From positions 290,952 through 354,951 of the forward strand of contig CAUYUJ010012747.1 in the NCBI GenBank assembly GCA_963575745.1: 64,000 bases of DNA. The letters are read 5' to 3'. Shown one piece after another: positions 11,920 through 21,147 of this stretch. The notes under the pieces are model-generated. The model did no database searches, was not told where the DNA came from, and was given only the letters and a program-made list of their open reading frames with translations. A program made the translations under genes and the position numbers. How positions within the stretch are numbered: position 1 is the first letter of the stretch; each line of letters begins with the position of its first letter. The DNA is from Prorocentrum cordatum (lineage: Eukaryota > Sar > Dinophyceae > Prorocentrales > Prorocentraceae).

Positions 11920-11972
11920 CCATCATCGATGGCCCCCGCCAAGAAAATGCACACGTCCGAGCGATGCCAGGC
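11920..11972 (+). mobile_element. MITE family B, right-half fragment
   Basis: Only the right half is present. It has a CGATGG..CGCCAAGAAAATG segment, then CACACGTCCGAGCGATGCCAGG, matching the right ends of the full copies near 47.1, 47.4, 52.9 and 54.2 kb. The left half is missing and GGA/GGT repeats stand next to the break. Confidence 0.75.
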
Positions 11973-12116
11973 CTCCACCCGCTGGTTACGCCCGCTGTCG
12001 CCAGGGGAGATATAAGCCAACGGTCACCCCTGTTTGCGATCGCCTGGACTGCGGGCTGCGGACCGTGGGCGCCTTGCCTTTGCTGCGGGCTGTGCTCCCC
12101 GGTTGCGGTCGCAGGC

Positions 12117-12277
12117 TTACGTCGGGCACGTCCCCTTACAGGCGGGTTTTGACCGAAAATAAACAAATACCACAAACATATACCCAACGAGACGCCGAAA
12201 TGCTCCAAACATCGCCCCCGGACAGTGCTTTGACAATCTTGGAAGATCCCCCCTGTAGAGGGACACGCCCGACTTGA
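12117..12277 (+). mobile_element. MITE family A, copy 2
   Basis: The left end is TTACGTCGGGCACGTCC with CTTACAGGCGGG. The right end is CCTGTAGAGGGACACGCCC with GACTTGA. Flanking 8-mers TCGCAGGC (12109-12116) and TCGCAAGT (12278-12285) agree at six of eight positions, consistent with a decayed target duplication. Confidence 0.85.
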
Positions 12278-12525
12278 TCGCAAGTGCGGGCGCGTGCGCC
12301 CGCCAGCGGCCCGCGATGTGCTTCACGGCTGCGGTCGCCGGCGCCCCCCAGCGGCTGCTCGGTTTCCCCCGGGGCCGCAGGCGAAGGAGGAGTAGGATGA
12401 GGACGAGGAGGGGGAGGAGGAGGAGGACGGGTCGCCTAAGCCCTTCGGAGAAACCCTCCGCCCGCCAGCGGCCCAGGGTGCGTCCCCGCTGGAAAGAAAG
12501 ACAACGGATGTTGATGGTGACAGCA
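12278..12525. other. Spacer between two family A MITEs; short GGA tract
   Basis: Contains a short GGA-rich stretch (about 12381-12430). No gene is seen. Confidence 0.5.
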
Positions 12526-12686
12526 TCACGTCGGGCATGTCCCCCGACGGGCGGACTTTGGACGACGAATAAAACATGCCCAAGCAATATCTCAACCGTA
12601 CTCAAACAATATGTGACGAAATCGTCCCCAGACTATTTTTTGACTATTCTGAATGCTCCTCCTGTCGAGGGATACGCCCGACTTAA
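12526..12686 (+). mobile_element. MITE family A, copy 3
   Basis: Runs from TCACGTCGGGCATGTCC to CGCCCGACTTAA. It carries the conserved internal block ATCGTCCCCAGACTATTT and TTGACTATT. Flanking 8-mers TGACAGCA and TGATAGCG match at six of eight positions. Confidence 0.87.
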
Positions 12687-13252
12687 TGATAGCGGCCAGA
12701 GACATTAAACGCAGGCATTGGTTGGAGTTTCCCCAGGCCCCACGGACACCGTGGGCACGTCTGAAAGGGCCCACGGCCCCCCCACCTTATGGATTTCTCT
12801 GGCGTTTTTGTGTGGTGTACCTCGCAATGTCCCCCGAGACCTCGGGAGCGAAGTTCGGACTCCAAGCTTCCACCGTGCAGTCAACCCGTATAATAAGGAT
12901 GCGCGGTAAGGATGCAAGGGTCTTGGAATGCCACGTGAACGTTTTTCGAACGAGGTTGGTCAGCCAAAGCGGCCAAGGATAGACCGAGGAGGCAAGGATG
13001 CAAAAATACCCTTGGGAAGGTTGCGCATCCTTACTATGCGCGTTGACTGTACCTCCGGACGGTCCCAAGGATCCGTCCTGGAACCCTCTCGGGGGTCGCC
13101 TGGGCCATCTTGGAGATCTCCCCTCCTCCCCCTTCCCTCCCCTCCCTCGCTCCCTCCCTCTTCTCCTCCTCCTGCCCTCCTCCTATTCTCCCCCCTCTCG
13201 TCCGGAGGGCAGAGGAATTGGTTCTGGAGGACAGGGGGTGAGTGGTGGTAAG
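12687..13252. other. No gene recognised
   Basis: Mixed sequence, C-rich from about 13080, leading into the microsatellite that bounds the LINE. GGATGC..AAGG motifs are loosely repeated at 12895-13040. Confidence 0.5.
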
Positions 13253-13303
13253 AGGAGGAGGAGGAGGAGGAGGAGGAGGAGGAGGAGGAGGAGGAGGAGG
13301 AGG
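13253..13303. repeat. (GGA)n microsatellite bounding the LINE 3' end
   Basis: A pure GGA tract (CCT on the LINE strand) begins where LINE 3' sequence stops. A matching tract lies at the 5' end of the LINE (from 19818). Confidence 0.92.
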
Positions 13304-13337
13304 AGCGCAGCGTAGGAGGCGAGTCAATCCCACCCCG

Positions 13338-14762
13338 CTAAGGCCCACCCGCCACATCGGGCTGGTGCAGCGGACGGCGGCAGGGCGCACCAGCCTCGTG
13401 CTGGCCGAACTGCGCAGTGTCGTGCACGGCGCGCACGTCGGGAGATATTGTTTCATTCAGCGGCGGCGGGAAATTTTTATCATTCAGAGGAGGAGCAGGA
13501 TGGGCGCAAGCAGACGCAGCAGCAGAGTTCGAACGAGGAAAGGACGGGGGAGAGACAACACGAGGACGGAAGCCAGGAAGCGCAGGCGGGTCGGTGCGCG
13601 AAGCAATGGGCACTGGGAGGGCGACAGGTAAATAAGTCGCAAGCGACAGGGCGGGAGAGGTGCGTCGAGCAGCTGAAGTACGGAAGACAGGCAACATGGA
13701 CTGGGCTTTTCCAGCAAAGGCCTCAGGGCGAGAAGGTGTGCTCGACGCCGATCGAGGAGTGGTAGGAGACAACCTCTGAGCTCTCGAGGTCGCCGAGGAC
13801 GGGCGTCCCGTGGCAACACACGATGAGGGAGCCGCCGTACGCGAAGCACCCACGGAAATCGACATCGGTGGAGTAGCAGTAAGAAGCTGTGGTGAGCGAG
13901 GGGAAAGCGAGCAGGGCGGGCGCGTAGAGGTCGGGGAACTAGGAGCCGTCGACAGAAGGCAGCCACCACGAGAGCGTCTCACCGCCATCGACACTATGTA
14001 GCTGGCGACCTTGACCTCGCAATTTACTCGAGCCTGGAGCAATGGGCTCGAGGAGCACCCACGCCCAGGACTTTGCGTTCCGACGCCACTGGACAGATGA
14101 GACAGTTCCTCGCAACATACTCGTGGAGCCTGGGAAGGCGGGCTCGAGGAGCACCCACCACCAGGACTTCGCAATCTGACGCCAACAAGGTTGTAGGCTG
14201 AAACGCCGCGCTCATTATTCAACAACGGGCTCGAGGAGCACCCGTTCACAGGATTTTGCGTTCTAACAGTAGCATCCAGCGGCATAGGCGACGACTGAGC
14301 CTGCAGCAACGGGCTCGAGGAGCACCCGTGCACAGGACTTTGCGTTCTGCCAGTAGCATTGTCGTCATACTCGTCGCTATGTCCAACACGTTCGGGAGTG
14401 GCGATCAGCGTCGACGGCGTGCTAGGGCTTGACATCGTAGGGATATGCCGAGGTGTCAAGCATGGTGATCGTCCTGGAGCCAAGCCTGCGAGAGCGTCGG
14501 AGTCGTCCACACCATCACCAGCAGCCAGGACAGCATGGACGACAACAGGGTCGTCAGCTGAGGAGGTGGAAAGATCGTCGGTGACTGTGCGCGGTGTCGG
14601 TGAGAAGGGCGGCGGCGGCTGCCATTTCTTTTCTATCTGGTCAGTTGGAGACGCCATTCGAAGAGTTCTGACCACAGCCCGAGTCGCAGAGTTCAGAGCA
14701 GCAGGGGTAACCCAATTGCGGTAACGAACAGTGTGATACGTAGTGTACATCACCACCAGCAT
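13338..14762 (-). CDS. LINE ORF3, Pro/Ser-rich protein with GCSSSPLL repeats
   Basis: An open frame of 474 codons from the ATG at 14762. It begins just before the ORF2 stop, and a second in-frame ATG (14750-14748) overlaps that stop as TGATG (14752-14748). This arrangement is known from other LINEs to allow translation by termination and reinitiation. The protein is rich in Ser, Pro, Thr and Ala. It carries four copies of a motif like (T)QSPxxGCSSSPLLQA, encoded at about 14032-14340 with spacings of 84, 87 and 96 nt, all multiples of three. I recognise no catalytic domain and no RNase H signature. Frame-preserving repeats and the overlap with ORF2 favour a real product. A chance open frame in GC-rich DNA remains possible. 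Function is unknown. Confidence 0.55.
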   Translation of the reverse strand: MLVVMYTTYHTVRYRNWVTPAALNSATRAVVRTLRMASPTDQIEKKWQPPPPFSPTPRTVTDDLSTSSADDPVVVHAVLAAGDGVDDSDALAGLAPGRSPCLTPRHIPTMSSPSTPSTLIATPERVGHSDEYDDNATGRTQSPVHGCSSSPLLQAQSSPMPLDATVRTQNPVNGCSSSPLLNNERGVSAYNLVGVRLRSPGGGCSSSPPSQAPRVCCEELSHLSSGVGTQSPGRGCSSSPLLQARVNCEVKVASYIVSMAVRRSRGGCLLSTAPSSPTSTRPPCSLSPRSPQLLTATPPMSISVGASRTAAPSSCVATGRPSSATSRAQRLSPTTPRSASSTPSRPEAFAGKAQSMLPVFRTSAARRTSPALSLATYLPVALPVPIASRTDPPALPGFRPRVVSPPSFPRSNSAAASACAHPAPPLNDKNFPPPLNETISPDVRAVHDTAQFGQHEAGAPCRRPLHQPDVAGGP

Positions 14763-17700
14763 GGTGCCGTCAGGCACATACGTTCATGAAGAAAGGCAGG
14801 AAGTGAGCGACCCAGCGCGCGACCGACAGCACGAACCAGACGGTGGCATCGCATATAGTGGCACTGCCTGTCTGCACAAGTGTTGCACCCAAAGATACAG
14901 CGCCGCTTCCCCGAATGGTAACTAATTCGATAACTAGTGAGCCAAGCGGAGGCCCACGTCTTGATAACAGGGAAGACCCAGCTCGTGGGCAGCAGCTGCA
15001 GCATCATCTGAATCGCATCCCACGGCACTCGATGTAAGAAGGGTTCATACATAGCAAAATAGCGTAACAGCCTGGTCTCAAAAGTCGCGCTCAGCGGGAA
15101 CGGCGTGACGAACTGCTCGAATAGTGCTGTGGTGGCTGCTCTCTGATATTTGAGCTTCCGCCCCGTGACCAAGAGTTCCGTGGCGATCGCAGACGTACAA
15201 CAGCGCAGGATGTCTGAGGGGTAGCCAGCACACGCAGAGCCCTGACGAAGCCAGGAATAGGTCTGCAGGATGGGCGGCAGCCGCCAGTGCCGTCCAGCGT
15301 CGCACATCCAATCCATTCGAGTGCGGCAGGTCGCGAGGGAAGCATCATCGAACCGTCCATGCAGTATATCATCATTCCATGAAAGAGTAGTGTTAGTAAT
15401 GTTAGAGCGTATGTGGGTATGCTCGCTGAACGTAACGGTGGCAGCTCGAGACAGCGCAGCAGCACACATATGCCGCACAAGCGGGATCTTGGGGCCACCC
15501 CACGAAGCGAGCTGGTCCCAGCCAGAGGCAGGCAGAGTACCCATAGGAGCACGGAATACCTGGGTAAGCACAGAGAGTTCGAAAGCGGCCATTCTGGGAG
15601 GCAGAGGGAAGAACTGGGCCAGGTAGGACAGGACAGGGAGGGCTCTCGATCGGTAGAGCACGCCGTTGATCCCCAAGGGGGCAGAACCGGAACCGAGGAG
15701 CCTAGCACGCAACTTTAGTTTCATACATGCAGCGTCCCACTGCATCTGGATCGTGACGTCGGGCCCCAAGAGAACGCCAAGGTACAGCAGGTGGGCCACG
15801 ACCTCGAAAGTCTGCCATTCGGGAACAAGCCGACCTAGGAGAGCACGTGTCCTTTCCAGCAGGTCAGGGCTGAACGTCGCATGCAGCGGGGTGACCTTGC
15901 ATTTACTGACCTTGAGGCACAGCCTAGTAAGGAGCCTCGTAGTAGTATCACACGGTAGAGCACCTGGAGCCCGCGAGCCTCGAACAAGACAGCCCCAATA
16001 TCGTCCTCGCAGGCCCTCGCCAGGCCAAGTCCAGAGTCCTCAAGGGAATATTCCAAGTCAGTCAGGAACGGGGCCGTGCACAATGCGCACAGGGTCCCAG
16101 ACAGGCCGCAGCCCTGTATGATCCCCGACCTCAGCCAATACACCGAGTGGAGCAGGCCACCGTGGGCCGCGACCCCTTCGATCGCCGAGTACAACCAGGC
16201 CAGGAAGTGCATCGCAGGGTATGGCAGACGAAGGTGAGCGAGGAAAAGCATCATGAACTCCTGGGAGAGGCTCGGGAAGGCCTGGCCGAAATCGAACGAG
16301 ACCAGCAGCGGCATCTTAGACGATGCCAGCGGGCGGGCCCCAGCGATGCGACTGAAGCCGCCAAGCTCTAAGATGTTGTACCCGAAGTTTCGGCCCTGAA
16401 CGAAGCCGCGCTGTGACTGAGGGACGAGGGAGTCGACGACACCTTTAAGTGATCGGTTCACAGCAGACGTCAGAATTTTCAGGTCGGTGTTGCGGAGCCC
16501 GAGGACCCGGATCTTATCGGCAGTGCGGATGCAGCCTCCAGAGGCCAGGTCTTCGTGTTCCGATCCCTTAGGAAAGTACGCTTGCGGAGTAACGCTAGCT
16601 GAGTCGAAGAGCGACTGGCCACGCAAGATCCAGTCCATCATAAGACATAATACTTCCAGGCAACAATCGGCAGCTGCCCATGCCGCGTACGGCAGTCCGT
16701 CAACCCCAGGAGCAGAGTGGCGAGCACGGGCAACAATATTTCGGATCGTCGCTTTCGAGGGTGGCGGGACGTCAGGGAGCACAGGTGAGGGACACTGCTG
16801 TTCGATATAGATCTGAGCAGCTTCGAGATCGACTTCCGAGCGCGAGAAGACAGGGCGCCAATATTTCGTGAGCGCATCAACCCTTTCCTCTGGGGATTCA
16901 GCTAACCGAGGGCCGTCCCGAACAGCACGAAGAACCAACCTCCTTGAGAATGGGGCCCAGATCGCAGCTTGGCGTTCCAACAACTGCCGACGACGGAACG
17001 AGGAGGGCGGACGGGTCGAACGAGAGCCTGCAGCAGCGTCAGCAGCAGCACGGATCTCTTTTTCCAGGAGCCGCATATGAACTCCATCCGTCCACATGTG
17101 GAACGATTCAGGATGACGAAGGACAACTTGTGGGCCTCCGACGTCGAGCAGGCCAGCTGCGGTAGCCGAGGTCGCCACCAGCCGACGGGCGAGCTGAAGA
17201 TCTTGTCGCCATACTGCTCGCGCACATCCTCGGGCAACAAGCAACGCAGTTTCGTCGCCAGAAGGATGGTGTACAGACATCCAGTCACGAACTTCACGAG
17301 CAGCCTCTTTCAACATGTCCTTGAAGTGTTCCTGGTTGACCGCGGCAGAGCACAACGCCTCTGCGCCAGCGCCATCTTTGAACATGCCCTCAATACGTTG
17401 CCGAAAAAGAGGACTCTCGAAGACATGGCGAGGAACTGGTTGTTCAGATCTGGGGCGCGCGTGACGTTGACGAAGCACCGTGAGCAGCGCGGCGTGGTCC
17501 GAAATCATCGAGCGAGATAATTCTTCGGGTTCTCCGATAGTAGAGGATTCCGCACACATCTGGCACATCATCCATCCAGGCACTGAGCAGAAGAACCGAT
17601 CGAGGCAGCTGACCGAGTTGGTGTCCTTTGTGTAGTGCGTCGGTGACTCCGACGAAATCTCAAGAAATAATCCCAAAGTTCCCAGCCACCGAGCAGCCAT

Positions 17701-18300
17701 AGCACGATGATTCCGAGGACCAGTAGCACGATCTGGTTCAGGTCGCTGAAGGAGCAACGCCTCATCAGGGCCAAAGTTGAGGTCGCCCTGCACGATCACC
17801 AGGAAGTGTAGCGGATCAGCGGCTGCTCGCACCCGCGCAGCGTCGATCTCAGCACATATCTCGTCAATCTGCCTCGCGTTGAGACCATGGTTATGTACAT
17901 TGAAGTGCGCCAGCTGAAACCCCTGCCCGACAACGTCGACTCGAAGGACCCTACCTTGCACGACGGCCGAAGCATTGCTGGTAACATCGAGCTCAGACGC
18001 GAGCTTCGGTAAGATAGTGGCGACCCCTCCCGCAGCCGATCCCCCATCATCGGCAGGGCAAAACGAGGCGTGGACCACGGCATCACGATGAAGACGGCAT
18101 AGATCGTCTTCGAGTTGCAGGCGGTCTTGGTGAACTTCCTGAAGAGCCAGGATGGGCCCAGGAAGGTGAAACTTCTTCAAATATGACGACTTGAGTCTGC
18201 GTTTCGCTCCTCGATGCTGTAACAGACCTCGATCATTCCAAGTAATGAATCGCACCGATTCATCCCCATTCCCGCGAGTCGGAGTGTGAAAGAGCTGCAT
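14750..18300 (-). pseudogene. LINE ORF2: APE endonuclease, reverse transcriptase, zinc knuckle (one frameshift)
   Basis: ORF2 begins at the ATG at 18300, 7 nt after the ORF1 stop. The APE-type endonuclease (about 18250-17460) shows TWNDRGL, LALQEVH, HFNVHNH, QGDLNFGP, CLDRFF and SDHAAL. The reverse transcriptase (about 16850-15950) shows PKGSE, RGFVQGRNF, motif A SFDFGQAFPS, motif B IIQGCGLSGT and motif C CEDDIGAVL, so all catalytic aspartates are present. The frame fails near 15947, and one frameshift joins it to the frame encoding LCLKVSKCKV and YLGVLLGP (thumb region). A zinc knuckle (CIFGC..CADRQCHYMRC, about 14910-14840) follows, then the stop at 14752-14750. The enzyme would nick DNA and copy RNA into DNA. 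The single break may be a mutation, an assembly indel or, less likely, programmed. Confidence 0.9.
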
Positions 18301-18307
18301 GAAGCCA

Positions 18308-19642
18308 TCAAAGACACCACGTCGTAGGCGGCGGAGGGGCTGTGATCTCATCCACCACTGCCTGGATGTCGGCACGCGTGAGCTTGAGGTCCAAGATGCC
18401 CTCTTGGTTGAACTGAACGGTATATGGAGCGTCCTCAGGGTTCGCCTGGATCTCAAGCACGCTGGTCCAGCCACTCTTGAGGATGCCTCGTTCACGATCG
18501 ACAGACCACCGTCCACCGAACTTGTCTGCGCACGCACCACGTATCCGACGAAGAGCCATCTCCGTCTTGACCTGACGCGGGGATTTGTCGGGCCCCAAGT
18601 GAAGGCGTCCGTCAGCTGCGGCGCCCGTGGCCTCAACGCTGAACACTCTCCACTGATCATTGCGGCGGAGGTTGCTGAGCACCTTCGAGACCTTCCGAGA
18701 GGCGAGGCCAGTGGCCCCGTTGAACTTGATGAGAAACATGCGTGCGGGAGTCGGCGAAGGGCAAGAAAGGGTGTACTGGTCTGCCTCGAATCCGAGCTCA
18801 GAGAGGAACGGCGCCAGCACATCACGAACCTGCGACAATCCAACCATCTTAGTACACATCGCGACCACCACAGCTGGGTCCGTCTGGCGGTCGAAGCTGG
18901 CGGGCGGCGAAGGGGCAGCCTCCTGGCGCTTGGCAACGTGAAGACCTTCACGTAGCTCGGCGATCTCGGCACGTAATTGTTGCAACTGCACTGTGTGGGA
19001 GTCCAGCTCGATATTGAGAGTAGCGACCTTCCCTGTGACATCATCAATCTGTCGCTGCATCTTTTTAGAGAGTTCGTCCAGCTGCGGTCGGAAGATGCCC
19101 ATCGCCTCCTGGTCCAGCTCTGACGGTTGGTCTTCCAACTGCTTCTGCAACACAGCCAGGGTCTGCAGGATGGCGGCATTGCTAGATTTGACAGTATCTC
19201 CCACTGTGGAGGCGACAAGATCTTCAAGCTCCGCGCGGAGCTCGTTGAACTGGGAGGCGACACCATCGGCGATGACGGCTTTGATGTACTCGTCGGGGTA
19301 GTCGTGAGTGGCATGCCCAGAGGGTGCACGAACAGGGTCAGAACCTGCAGAGACGCCACCAACATGCACAGGAGCACCGACAGCATGCAGATCATGAGAA
19401 AGCGCCTGCGGCTCCGAGCGCCCGAAGACGAGCGCGGCACCAGCAGCGGCAGCACGGGAGGCAAGACGGGCGACACCTTTGCCACTGCCTGAGGAACCCT
19501 TGCCCTCCTCAGTGCGGGGGTATTTGGGTTCCGGCGAGCCTTGGACACGGTGGCCTTCAGCACGTTCATCATCAGGGAAGGTGGGCATGTCTTCGATCTC
19601 CTGAGCGCAGCAGGCCAGGGCAGCGGCGTCGGGAAGTCCCAT
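18308..19642 (-). CDS. LINE ORF1, coiled-coil nucleic-acid-binding protein
   Basis: This frame gives 444 residues from the ATG at 19642. An upstream GTG at 19666 is also in frame. The N-terminal third is Ala/Gly/Ser-rich. Residues around 120-250 are predicted by eye to form a coiled coil, with heptad-like runs such as QLDELSKKMQRQID and LQQLRAEIAELREGL. A C-terminal globular region follows, containing FLIKFNG and WRVFSVEAT. This layout resembles LINE ORF1 proteins that trimerise and coat the RNA, although I cannot prove an RRM fold from sequence alone. The stop (18310-18308) lies 7 nt before the ORF2 ATG. A second open frame runs through the whole of this gene. The ORF1 composition looks like a protein and the overlapping frame does not. 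Confidence 0.8.
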   Translation of the reverse strand: MGLPDAAALACCAQEIEDMPTFPDDERAEGHRVQGSPEPKYPRTEEGKGSSGSGKGVARLASRAAAAGAALVFGRSEPQALSHDLHAVGAPVHVGGVSAGSDPVRAPSGHATHDYPDEYIKAVIADGVASQFNELRAELEDLVASTVGDTVKSSNAAILQTLAVLQKQLEDQPSELDQEAMGIFRPQLDELSKKMQRQIDDVTGKVATLNIELDSHTVQLQQLRAEIAELREGLHVAKRQEAAPSPPASFDRQTDPAVVVAMCTKMVGLSQVRDVLAPFLSELGFEADQYTLSCPSPTPARMFLIKFNGATGLASRKVSKVLSNLRRNDQWRVFSVEATGAAADGRLHLGPDKSPRQVKTEMALRRIRGACADKFGGRWSVDRERGILKSGWTSVLEIQANPEDAPYTVQFNQEGILDLKLTRADIQAVVDEITAPPPPTTWCL

Positions 19643-19797
19643 TGCACCAGGGACGTTCGCTCGCACAGGAACGGGAAACGCCCCCGTTTACCCGTGGGCG
19701 CGAGCGTCGGAGAGAAGGGCACGCACTGCCAGACCACCAAGGGTCTTGACTGCCGCGGACTAGCGGTATCCACTTGTTCCGCTGGGGAACAAAGCAT

Positions 19798-19818
19798 CTT
19801 GAGCCAAAATGGCTACGG
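19798..19818 (-). promoter_or_regulatory. Dinoflagellate spliced leader (DinoSL) sequence fused to LINE 5' end
   Basis: The minus strand reads CCGTAGCCATTTTGGC plus TCAAG, then directly ATGCTTTG. This is a perfect match to the conserved 3' 21 nt of DinoSL, preceded by T from the CCT tract (the first SL base is variable). No SL donor site (GT after AAG) follows: the next bases are AT. So this is a reverse-transcribed leader from an mRNA, not an SL RNA gene. Confidence 0.93.
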
Positions 19819-19915
19819 AGGAGGAGGAGGAGGAGGAGGAAGAGGAGGGGGAGGAGAAAGGGGAGGAGGACAACGGAGAAGGAAGAGGACAGACGAGGAG
19901 GGGGAGAAGGAGGAT
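19818..19915. repeat. (GGA)n microsatellite bounding the LINE 5' end
   Basis: GGA tract with GGGGA, GAA and ACGGA interruptions, starting at the last base of the spliced leader. Confidence 0.9.
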
Positions 19916-20382
19916 GCAGGAGGACGTATAAGGAGAAATCTTTACTGGGGTGTGGCCAGACGGTGCGTGAGTGCTGTGACAGGCATCGCGAAAGCGAAAT
20001 CAATACCCGCGGGCACCACCCCTGAGCGGCGTGCACCTAGCGAGCAGGCGCCTCTACGCCCAAAGTGGGCGACTCGGCCTGCGACCACTTCACAAGTCGG
20101 GGAGAGCTTCAAGGTCTCCGAAATTTGACGTCCACAGCGAAGGCGCCAAGCGGAGTCGGGGCGATGGGCCCCGAGCCAAGAGGGAGCTTCGCCCCAGAGC
20201 GTGGGTGGCGGCCTCCCCACAGGCGGTCCAGGCGTCCTCGCGCCGTCGACCTCGGGGGCAGTGTCCTCGGCACTCGGCCGCGAAGGAGCTGGGCATCGTC
20301 GCACAAGTGGGGATCCGCAGGAGCCACCAAAAGATAAACAGGCCTGGCGCACCAGAGGCGGTGGCCTGCGGAAGGCCGACAC
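19916..20382. other. No gene; possible 3' part of decayed LINE
   Basis: GC-rich sequence downstream (minus strand) of an RNase H relic. It may be the remnant tail of that element. No domain is recognised. Confidence 0.4.
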
Positions 20383-20775
20383 TCACTGGGCCTGCCGAAG
20401 CGTCTTGACCGTCTTGGCATCGCGCAGGCACCTCGCGCATCGCAGCTTGCTCGCAAATTGTGAGACGTCGTGCTCGCCAGCGATGGCCTCATCACCGTGA
20501 GCCGAGGGGGACGGCCCACGTCGGCCCAGAGTGGCGACATCGCGATCCGACACAGCACTAGCAAGCGAACCGACCGCGCGCAGCGTACGGGATAAATATT
20601 TACACGCGTGCGTAGAGAGGCGAGCCGACCGAGTCACCCGATCGTTGCCCTCCTGGTCATGTGGATACCTTGCGTAGTGCTCCGCCCACGCATTGCCGAG
20701 CTTGTGGTAGCGAGCATCTTCCGAATGGTGGTCGTCGCGCGCGAACGCATGACCTTTCACTTTCAACACTTCCAC
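20383..20775 (-). pseudogene. LINE RNase H C-terminal relic
   Basis: The start of this minus-strand frame contains LKVKGHA and KLGNAWAEHYAR. These fit the final RNase H block (KxHxxxxxGNxxADxxA) found in LINE polyproteins. A later CARC motif may be a degenerate zinc knuckle. The earlier catalytic blocks (DGS, AEL, TD) are not found next to it, so this is a fragment. It is on the same strand as the reverse transcriptase pieces at 22.8-24.4 kb and could be the 3' end of the same dead LINE, with later insertions between them. Confidence 0.55.
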
Positions 20776-20984
20776 CCCCCTTCAGGTCGCCCACCCGCTC
20801 CCCCGCCTCCAGGGGTCAATGCACATGAGCATGCTACCTACCGTGGCCTCGCGGCCCTTACATAAGCTGGTGACCGCCCAATCACCATCGCTCTGGAACT
20901 TTAGAGGTCCGATGGAGACGTGGGTGACACACATGAGGGGCTTAAAGAGCTCCGCCACCTCATAATCCAGGAGGAGACCAAGGC

Positions 20985-21139
20985 TTAGGTCGGGCATGTC
21001 CCCCTACAGGCGGATTTTGGAAGAGAAACAACACCTAGTCAAAACATGCCCAAACAAGTCAAACAACAACAAATCGTCCCCAGACTATTTTCTGACTATT
21101 TTTGAACACTCCCCCTGTAAAAGGACAGGCCCGACTTAA
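20985..21139 (+). mobile_element. MITE family A, copy 4, perfect 8-bp target duplication
   Basis: Reference copy of 155 bp. The left end is TTAGGTCGGGCATGTCCCC and the right end is GGACAGGCCCGACTTAA. The interior carries ATCGTCCCCAGACTATTT. ACCAAGGC occurs immediately on both sides (20977-20984 and 21140-21147), a perfect 8-bp target-site duplication that fixes the element boundaries. Confidence 0.95.
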
Positions 21140-21147
21140 ACCAAGGC

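Larger units (their letters stand above)
13304..19819 (-). mobile_element. SL-capped LINE (non-LTR retrotransposon), near full length
   Basis: A retrotransposon of about 6.5 kb on the minus strand. In transcript order it has a DinoSL (19818-19798), ORF1 (19642-18308), ORF2 (18300-14750; endonuclease, reverse transcriptase, zinc knuckle; one frameshift near 15947), ORF3 (14762-13338) and a 3' UTR of about 30 nt. Both ends abut GGA/CCT microsatellites, so target duplications cannot be separated from the repeat. All catalytic motifs of the endonuclease and reverse transcriptase are intact, so this is a young copy. LINEs copy their RNA into DNA at a nicked target. Retrogenes carrying DinoSL are established in dinoflagellates; an SL joined to a LINE indicates that a mature trans-spliced LINE mRNA was the template. 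Confidence 0.88.

Noticed and set aside
15835-18299. Treating the 1320-codon frame as one protein including its first ~500 codons
   Set aside because: The first part is out of phase with a far more protein-like ORF1 (coiled coil). It is reported as a finding, not as a gene.
19798-19818. An SL RNA gene
   Set aside because: The SL core is followed by ATGCTTTG rather than a GT splice donor and SL RNA body. It is a leader joined to an mRNA-derived sequence.
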